Assembly: GCA_038380795.1 (NCBI GenBank)
Contig: CM076268.1
Location: 20,811,001-20,875,000, forward strand
Origin: Pyrocephalus nanus
Taxonomy: Eukaryota; Chordata; Aves; Passeriformes; Tyrannidae
DNA: 64,000 nt
Direction: 5' to 3'
The notes under the pieces were generated by a model, which worked only from the letters and a program-made list of their open reading frames with translations, ran no database searches and was not told the DNA's origin. Shown one piece after another: positions 57,201 to 64,000 of this stretch (positions within the stretch are counted from its first letter, which is position 1; each line of letters starts with the position of its first letter). The translations under genes and the position numbers were made by a program.

Positions 57201-59329
57201 AATGCATGGCTTTAATCCTAAGGATTAAAAGATTGACAGTGAAAAATGTTAGACAAACTACTCTTTTAGAGCAGTTAAGCAGAACAACCTGCTGTTCTCC
57301 TGTGCTTTGAGGAAGGATGAAGTTTCTATTTCCACACAACGGAACTAGAAACCCGTTGGCAACTCAGTTGTAAGGACTGTGTGAAAGCCTGAGGTTTGGA
57401 CCACGGCGGGTGGAGCACAAACATGACTCACTGGGCAACAACTCTCCCTTGAGCAACTCAGCAAACTCAGCTCCTCCTGAAGTGAGCTGAGTGTGCTCCC
57501 TGCACACATGGAGGGTTAACTCAGCAGCCAAGTGGGGCTATGTGCATTTTAATGACTGCAGTCACAAGGCAGTCCAACAGGAAAAGTATTTTTAGTACAT
57601 AAAGTAGACTTGAACTACCTCAGTATCCTGTTGGTTTGTTATACTTTGACCTATGGTTCAAAGCTGACCAGAACTTCTTTCTTACAACAAACTGAGGGAC
57701 AGATCTTTGTTTTTAATTTAACTGTATGGGCTGGAATAGAACATCAAAATAATGCTTCTTATTTAAGTGGGGAATAATGTTGCAATCAGGATACACAGGA
57801 GAAGCAGCAATGTTTTAGTGACCTATGTCACCAACAATACATTCCTCTGGAAAAAAAACCCACAATTTTTTCAGCTCTATTGATAGCACTCAGCACTGCT
57901 ATGTAGTGGAGCTGTCACTCCAGACCAGAATTCTGTCCAGTATTGTGTCTTAGGAGCAGATGCAAGAATATTACAAAAGAGGAGAACAAGAGTTTGTCTC
58001 CCAAATTCAGTAAACTTGAGTTTTTTTATAGTGAGAATTGCCTTGACCATGCATGGGGTTTTAGAAAGTTTCCTAAATGTGCAGGCTCTAGCTATACCAA
58101 CAAGCCAAGGGATTTCCTTTAAATACAGGGAGTGAAATTAGATGACCACAATGGTTCCATTTCATGCTTTAAAAAAGTAATTCCAAATATTCTTGCTGAC
58201 ACTAATATTCAGTAACAGATTCTTCTGACATTTGTCAGTCATTTTGTTAAAATATTTTCTCTTCTTCCTTTCACGTTTTGTTTTTAAAACAAATTGTTCT
58301 TTTCCTGAATAGCTCAAATCCAAGTGGTCCACTAAATGGAAGAGGAGATACAGAATTGCGTATTTTCTAAATGTAATTGGTTGCCATGAAAACAGAGATT
58401 TAAACACATACCGCTCCTGAAAGAAATGTGCATAACAGAGGTAAAATAAAGTAGACATACACTTGGAGTGCCAGCTGAAGAATGCTGTGAGGATTAAATT
58501 CTTAAAGCCACTCCTGCCGTGTTCTGGGCAAACAAGAGAGAACAAGTCCAGTTTTGCTAGATAGGTAATTTATCAGATTCTTTATGTGGCTTTAGGTGCT
58601 CTTCATTTGAAGCAAGCAAACACAGTAAATTATTACCCACCTGTTTTCTGCTGCCTGCGCTTCACGCTGTTTTACAGACAAATAGAAGACAAATAGAACA
58701 GTGGCTGTTGTTTCATTTAGAGCTGAAGTGTTGCACCAGATTACAGGAAAAAAAACTGTTTGCATTTGAATGCTCTCTGACCTGCTAATGTGTTTATCGT
58801 AAAAAAAGATATTCTGAATAACCTCAAGTAACAGGTGCATAATATCATAGGTTTATCCTTCCTAAATTGTATCTGGCTGGTCAGAATGTCTTATGAATAA
58901 ACCATCAGGTAATGTGTATGTAATATCTATTCAGAGTATACTATGAATAAACATTACAATAGACAGAAACAAAACATTAGACTTCTGTAATTACATACAA
59001 GTAACTGTAATTAGGATTTCCCTCTATAAAACTGTATGTAGTAGTCAGGACAATATTACCTTTGGTCCTCTTGGGACCTAGATCCTGATCTTGAGTAACT
59101 CCATCAAAAGGAGCAACTCCTCCAGCTCCATCCACTTATGTCTTTTATATTCTTTGCATGTTAATGCAGTTCTGATGGTCTAGGTGACTTCACTCCCTGA
59201 CAGCTACTGAATGATGATGTTGATCTAAAGACTCAAGTGTTATTGGATTTCAGACTCGATTTAGAGGTACACGCATTAGGGCTGAACATAAGTGCTACAG
59301 GAAATCTACAGGGTGGACTTCTCCCTGCT
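54291..59329. other. EIF3F-ANXA7 intergenic region
   Basis: About 5 kb of AT-rich sequence separates the EIF3F poly(A) site from the ANXA7 CpG island. No exon, RNA gene or transposon was recognised. The longest frame, 127 codons on the - strand at 58162-58545, has no recognisable similarity. Confidence 0.8.
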
Positions 59330-59589
59330 TTCCTAGCTTCCCGTGTGAATGCTTCCCTGACACAGCTCCACTGGCGCCTGGGAACTTGTGGCACTTGCGC
59401 CTGTGAACTTACCTCTCCTCCGTCCTGCGGGAGAATTGGGCACACGGCAGCTTTCCTTCAGCGAGAGGGGACGAGCCTGCACAGGCAGCAAAGGGCCGTC
59501 ACCGCCAGGACCGGGCGCGGCCGCCGGGTCGGTATGGAGCGGGGCCCGTGGGCCGGGCCGGGGCGGGCTCGGTGCCGGGGGCGGGGCGG

Positions 59590-59665
59590 GCACCGCCGGC
59601 CGCACAGGCTCCATTTTGCGGTGTGGCTGCGGAGAGAGGCCGGAGGTTCCGCAGGTTCCCCTCAG
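59590..59665 (+). other. ANXA7: Probable ANXA7 5' untranslated exon 1 (left edge uncertain)
   Basis: Inside the CpG island a strong donor, CCTCAG then GTGAGG, falls at 59665/59666. It is the best + strand donor upstream of the ANXA7 coding exon. A noncoding first exon matches the known ANXA7 gene structure. The start near 59590 is only a guess from the drop in Sp1-like GC boxes before it. Confidence 0.6.
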
Positions 59666-61702
59666 GTGAGGCGGCGGGGGGGGGGGGGGGGGAGGGAGGG
59701 AGGAGCTGTGGGCCCAGACCCGTGCGCCCCTCGCCCCGGGCCGGCAGGGTCTGTCACGCCGCCCTGGGAGCTCTGCCCCAGCCCCGGCTCTGCTCACACA
59801 CGGCCCCGGGGGGCTCGACCCCAGCCTCGCTGCGCTTTGCCCCGCCCGAGCTGGATGGGGCAGCGCTCTCGGAGCCGCGGCCGCCCCCGCTCAGGGCTCG
59901 CCGATGTCCGGCCGAGGGAGGCGCCGCCCGCCCCAGGGAGCCGCACCCGCGGCGGGGGCTGCCCTCCCGCTGGAGGGGGACCAGGTCTGGTCACCTCGGG
60001 AGAACAGGTAGTGGGATAGCGGGATACCTGCCCCGCCCGCAGCTGCGGCTCGCCCAAGTGCTCAGCCGGCCCGGGGCTGGCGGCTGAGGGCGCGGGGGAG
60101 CCCGCGGCGATGCCCGATGGAGCTCGGCCGCGGGCAGAGCGGGGCCCGGCGGGGCGGGCGGGGCGCGGGGCTTGCGGGCGGGGCCGGGAGATGTGTCGGT
60201 GTTTACCTGCCGAGCTCTGCACAACACTCCGAGCGCTGCGCGTCCGCTGAGGTGTCACCGTCAGAGCCACATCTGTCCTCCCTCAAGAGAGATCCCCTCC
60301 TCGGATTTCCATTTCAGCCTGCAGAGAACGGGCGGGTGCTCTTGGCCGGCGCCGCAGCCGACTCACTCTCGGACCTCCCGGCTTAACCCGCCCTGTGCCC
60401 GTCCGGGGACAGCGGGGGAAACCGCAGTCTGACGGGGAAATGTGTTGTTGCTTTGCTTACAAAAGTAGTCACGGCAGAAGCTCTGTCCTGCCCGAGGACG
60501 CTTGTGCCAATTTAAAATCCATTTAAGCAGCTGTTAGTAATAAATACTGTACAGGTACTGGTTTAAGGTGTTCCTTAGGGAAATAAATCGCCATTAGCAG
60601 TGGTTATGATTAAAGTGTAGATTTGCAAATACACCTTATGTTGTTTTTCCCTTTTATTTATTTGGAAGTGATCCAAGTATATTAGCGTGAGATGGAGTAG
60701 CAGTGCTTCTCTGCAAGTTGTTTTTGGCTCTTCAGTGAACAGAAGAGAATTCTATGCTAAGGTTTTCCACATTAAGTCTCACATGTTTAGTTCTATGTCC
60801 ACCTACTGTCTTAATGGTCCAGTGCAGTAAGAATTCTGCTTTCAAATTAATATTGACCGATGAATACCTAGAAATGTGAATAATCATTTTTATGTGTGCC
60901 ATGTCCTCTGATTTGTGCATTTAAGGTCCATGCTGTCTTAGAAACACGCCATAAGTAACCCCCAGGCCCTGATCAGGGAATCTGTCTGGTTAGTATTAAC
61001 ATGATTTTTTTTCCCGCCATTATATGTTTCATAACCTGGCTAATGGTCTTGAATCTCCCTGCCCAACTGGTTGGCAACAATGGGGGATGATCTCTTTCCC
61101 TATTCCCCAAGTACCTCTGTTAAAAATAAGACTAAAATAAACAGTTACTGGCAGGAAACAGAAATCTGCCACACAAATGAAGAAATGCTGAGGGATTACA
61201 CCTATTCCTGTCAAATTACCATTTTCCATGGGATAGATGGAGTCCTGCTCTTCTCTCAGGAACTACCCTTGTGAGCAGAGGAGTGCAGGGTGATGGGAGA
61301 CAGGTGCCTGGTGCAGTGGAGGACTGGGGTCTGTACTGTTTCTGTCCTGGCAAAGGGCTCAGCTCCCTCCTGCTGGCACCTCAAACTCTATCCTGTATTT
61401 CAGAGTTCTTTCTGGAGGTTCAGGCCTCTTACCACACATCAGTGTCTATCTGACCCTAAATAAGTGTGGTAGTTAATTACAGAGTTGAAGATGCTTCCCT
61501 TCTGAATTCTGATACCTGTGGTCAGATGTATAAAAAAAGGAAAAGATTTGTGGGTTAATAGCTAACAAGTACAAGCAATTCTAAACCTACTAAACATATT
61601 GTTCAAGTGATTGAACAGGTAATTAGCAAGAAAATACCTACTACAAACAAATATAGTGCCTTCACAGTGAAAATACCTTTTTTTTTTTTTCTTTCCTCCC
61701 AG
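59666..61702 (+). other. ANXA7: Probable ANXA7 intron 1
   Basis: This 2.04-kb intron lies between the untranslated exon and the first coding exon. Its first 800 bp are still CpG island and the rest is ordinary AT-rich sequence ending in a strong pyrimidine tract. No repeat or RNA gene was recognised apart from the G run. Confidence 0.55.
59676..59704 (+). repeat. 17-G run plus GGGA repeats, G-quadruplex candidate
   Basis: An uninterrupted run of 17 G at 59676-59692 is followed by three AGGG/AGG units. It starts 10 nt after the probable ANXA7 exon-1 donor, on the transcribed sense strand. The run length may vary between individuals or be a sequencing error. Confidence 0.85.
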
Positions 61703-61703
61703 A

Positions 61704-61760
61704 ATGTCATACCCAGGTTATCCCCCTTCTGATGGCTACCCTGCTTTCCCTGGTTATCCT
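61704..61760 (+). CDS. ANXA7: Annexin A7 (synexin), first coding exon; gene continues beyond the window
   Basis: After a 13-T run and CTTTCCTCCCAG, the exon begins A-ATG. It encodes the 19 residues MSYPGYPPSDGYPAFPGYP and ends in phase 0 before GTAAGT. This is the start of the long Pro/Gly/Tyr-rich N-terminal arm of annexin A7. The arm precedes four calcium- and phospholipid-binding annexin repeats, none of which lies in this window. ANXA7 binds membranes in a calcium-dependent way and promotes vesicle fusion. The closest alternative is ANXA11, which also starts MSYPGYPP. The FPGYP ending at the exon boundary fits ANXA7 better. No further coding exon was recognised up to 64000, so the remaining exons must lie to the right. 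Confidence 0.85.
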
Positions 61761-64000
61761 GTAAGTACGGCTCTTGAATGTGTTTCATTCTTAATGTATT
61801 TATAGTCTGTGAATACCCCTTCTTACTGTGCTCTGTGCGAGTGTAAATACTAGCTCTCACTTCATATACAATGTTCTGTAGAGATTACGGTCTTTGTTTT
61901 CATCTGTGCATCCCTGAGGATGATTTTATAGCTTCTCATAAAAATTCCAAGAAGGAAGTTTCGTGGTTTTTTTAATTACGACTGTTCTAGAAAGGTTTTT
62001 GATTATTTGATCTTAACCTTTTTCTGCTGAGTTTGTTTTTTTAAAATAGCTAACTATCTCAGCAATTCTTTTTTTTTTTTTTAGAGTTTCTTCTATAAAT
62101 ATGAGGGTCTTTACATACAGGGTCAGAGGTAATCTCTGAACCAGTCTCAACCAAATACCTGCTTATCCGTATCCCAAATGCCAAACAAACTTCAGTGGTC
62201 ATAGCCCTCAGGAAGAGCTTTACTAGAGCAGCCCAACTTTCATATGACACCAAGTAAATACTTTTCTGAGGATAGAGGACACTGTATCTTGACTTGGACC
62301 CCCTATCCTTCAGCCACAGGACTGTTTCACATTCAGCTCACAACTGAATGGACTAAAAATTTAAATGAAACTTCATGGAAGGCTGAAGTGTATCAGCTGA
62401 TGCTGTGGCTGATACTGCAGTGTTTTTGATATGCCTGCATCGCTTTTCAAAGCTGGATTCATCTGTGTGCTTTTATGGCACTGATCATGGCACTCATGGC
62501 GCTTCCATGGCCCTGTAATTGTGTGAATATTACTTGTGTTTTATGTAGTATAGAACTAGATTTAACCATGGACCTCAGCCTGGATGCCATTAAAATACTG
62601 AAAAGCTATAAATACATGCAATAATATATAATATATAATATATAATATATAATATATAATATATAATATAATATAATAAAATATATGCATATAAATTCAT
62701 GCAATAAATTCTGTGATGGTTTTGCTTTACAATTTACCCTTACTCCCTCTGAAATATTAAAATCAGTCAAACTAAAGACAAACATGTTAGAAATGAGACA
62801 CTATTAACTCCAGGATTTCTCTTCTCCCCTCAAGGTTCTGCTGAACCTTCATGATTGTAGCTGTAGGTTATTTTTAACTACATCTGACAATATTTTTTCC
62901 TTAGCTAGTGTCTAAAACATAACCAATTTCAATGGATTAATTTAAAAGACCTCTTATATTTGGTATCAACAATTCTAGATCTCCTAGTCTCACTGGTGAT
63001 GCTCAAAGTGATAGTCAGTTAAAAAAGAAGTGAAATTTTCTTTCGCAGTACTGATAGTTATCTGAGCAGGGCTTTTGAGGATCCTAATTTTGGAATTGTG
63101 AATCTAAATTCCATTAGAATCTTTTGCCTGACAGAGAAATGTCAGAGTGTACCTCTGGGGAAAAGAATGTTATATAGCCAGGACACAGTAATTTAGGGGT
63201 AGAAATTTCGGGGCAGCCAAACCCAAGGAGAACATTTGAGCTAGGCTTTACTGTCTGCACTTTATTTCTCTTTTCTGAGGTCAAGAATGAATGTGTACTG
63301 TATGTAATGTGTGACCTCTATTTCTAAAAGTGGTCAGTAAAGATGATTCCCAGCAAGTGAGTAATGAGTCCATACATTATGCTTCATTATGAAGCCGATT
63401 TTAAATACATGATTTCTAAGATCAATTATATGACATTTACCTTACAGGAGTTTCCTTAGAGATCCAGGTCATTTAAGTAAATATTTCCAATGATGTTAAT
63501 GCTAATAGCAGCCTTTGTGGTATGGCTGGTAAATCATACATGTAGTAAAACAAAGGCATACAGATATTTGACTTGTTCTTTTTATTTAAAACATGTAATA
63601 GGTGTTCAGTCTTGAGTCAAGGGTCCAGATTTAGTCATTGAATGTCCTTGCTTTATAACCTGGATTCCAAAGGAAAATCCCAACACCTCATATAAGTTCT
63701 TAACCTGTAACATTTGAAAACAGTGTTTGTGCAATAGAGGTAGAAGTTTTCAAGGTTCTAAGCTCTTTAAAGTCCTGTAACAGGAGGTGAGCTCCTAATG
63801 ATTCACTGAGAGCAAGCCAAGCTGAGCTCACCTGTTCCTTATGCGGGACAGAAGGAGCAGATTTCCAGTAGGTACTGACAGCTGGTAAGTCCAGTGTGGC
63901 TCAGCACTGTGTGTCCTCGAGGAGGAAGGATTTTCACTATGAGAGTTGTCAAACACTAGAACAGGGGCCCCAAGAGTCTGTGAGTTTGCTGTTCCTTGGA
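61761..64000 (+). other. ANXA7: ANXA7 intron after first coding exon, partial
   Basis: The intron opens with GTAAGT and runs out of the window. It holds a 7-bp microsatellite at 62622-62670 and an 18-T-range tract near 62068. No Pro/Gly/Tyr-rich exon, as expected for the next ANXA7 coding exon, was seen. Confidence 0.7.
62622..62670 (+). repeat. (TAATATA)n microsatellite
   Basis: Seven perfect copies of the 7-bp unit TAATATA are followed by a degraded tail to about 62690. It lies in the ANXA7 intron. Confidence 0.9.

Larger units (their letters stand above)
59330..60450. promoter_or_regulatory. ANXA7: CpG island and promoter region of ANXA7
   Basis: About 1.1 kb of dense CpG lies between AT-rich flanks. 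There are several GGGCGG/CCGCCC-type Sp1 boxes (around 59560-59590 and 60130-60185). Long open frames on both strands here (up to 260 codons) follow from high GC. They match no protein I recognise and are left out as genes. Confidence 0.8.

Noticed and set aside
58162..58545. 127-codon - strand frame between EIF3F and ANXA7
   Set aside because: AT-rich, with Phe/Lys/Leu-rich composition, no recognised domain and no splice or promoter support.
59237..60270. Open frames of 154-260 codons in the ANXA7 CpG island
   Set aside because: Low-complexity Arg/Pro/Gly/Ala translations, no family similarity, and overlap of both strands indicate GC artefacts.
62244..62429. 61-codon frame in the ANXA7 intron with a vaguely envelope-like composition
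   Set aside because: Short, no conserved motif and no flanking retroviral sequence; chance frame.

Overview
This is a vertebrate nuclear DNA window, most likely from a bird. The evidence is compact spliced genes with GT-AG introns and CpG-island promoters, a CR1 LINE 3' fragment of the avian type at about 30.27-30.66 kb, and a truncated retroviral LTR at about 46.33-46.73 kb. I remember that LTR family as common in passerines and other Neoaves, so a non-galliform bird is likelier, but I cannot prove this from one window.

Layout. Positions 1-45 kb are AT-rich and gene-poor. I found no exon there that I can assign to a known gene. The region holds one decayed coding remnant (about 4.47-4.79 kb), an unexplained 213-codon open frame (13.1-13.8 kb), the CR1 fragment, homopolymer tracts and small repeats. 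A small CpG island without an obvious gene lies at 45.2-45.5 kb, followed by the LTR fragment. From 49 kb the window becomes genic. EIF3F (eIF3 subunit f) is complete on the + strand, with eight coding exons from 49588 to 53939 that join into a 330-residue protein. It has a CpG-island promoter carrying seven CCAAT boxes. About 5 kb further on, also on the + strand, ANXA7 (annexin A7) begins. It shows a GC-rich promoter and a 5' untranslated exon ending at 59665, then a 19-codon first coding exon at 61704-61760. The rest of ANXA7 lies beyond the window.

The two genes are not an obvious functional pair: one is a housekeeping translation-initiation subunit, the other a calcium-dependent membrane-binding protein. 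In human they lie on different chromosomes (11p15 and 10q22, from memory), so their adjacency here is itself a point to check. No rRNA, tRNA, CRISPR or prokaryotic feature was found. I did not find a convincing new biological system. The most promising oddities are the decayed coding remnant, the EIF3F CCAAT array, a possible divergent transcript at the ANXA7 island and the gene adjacency.
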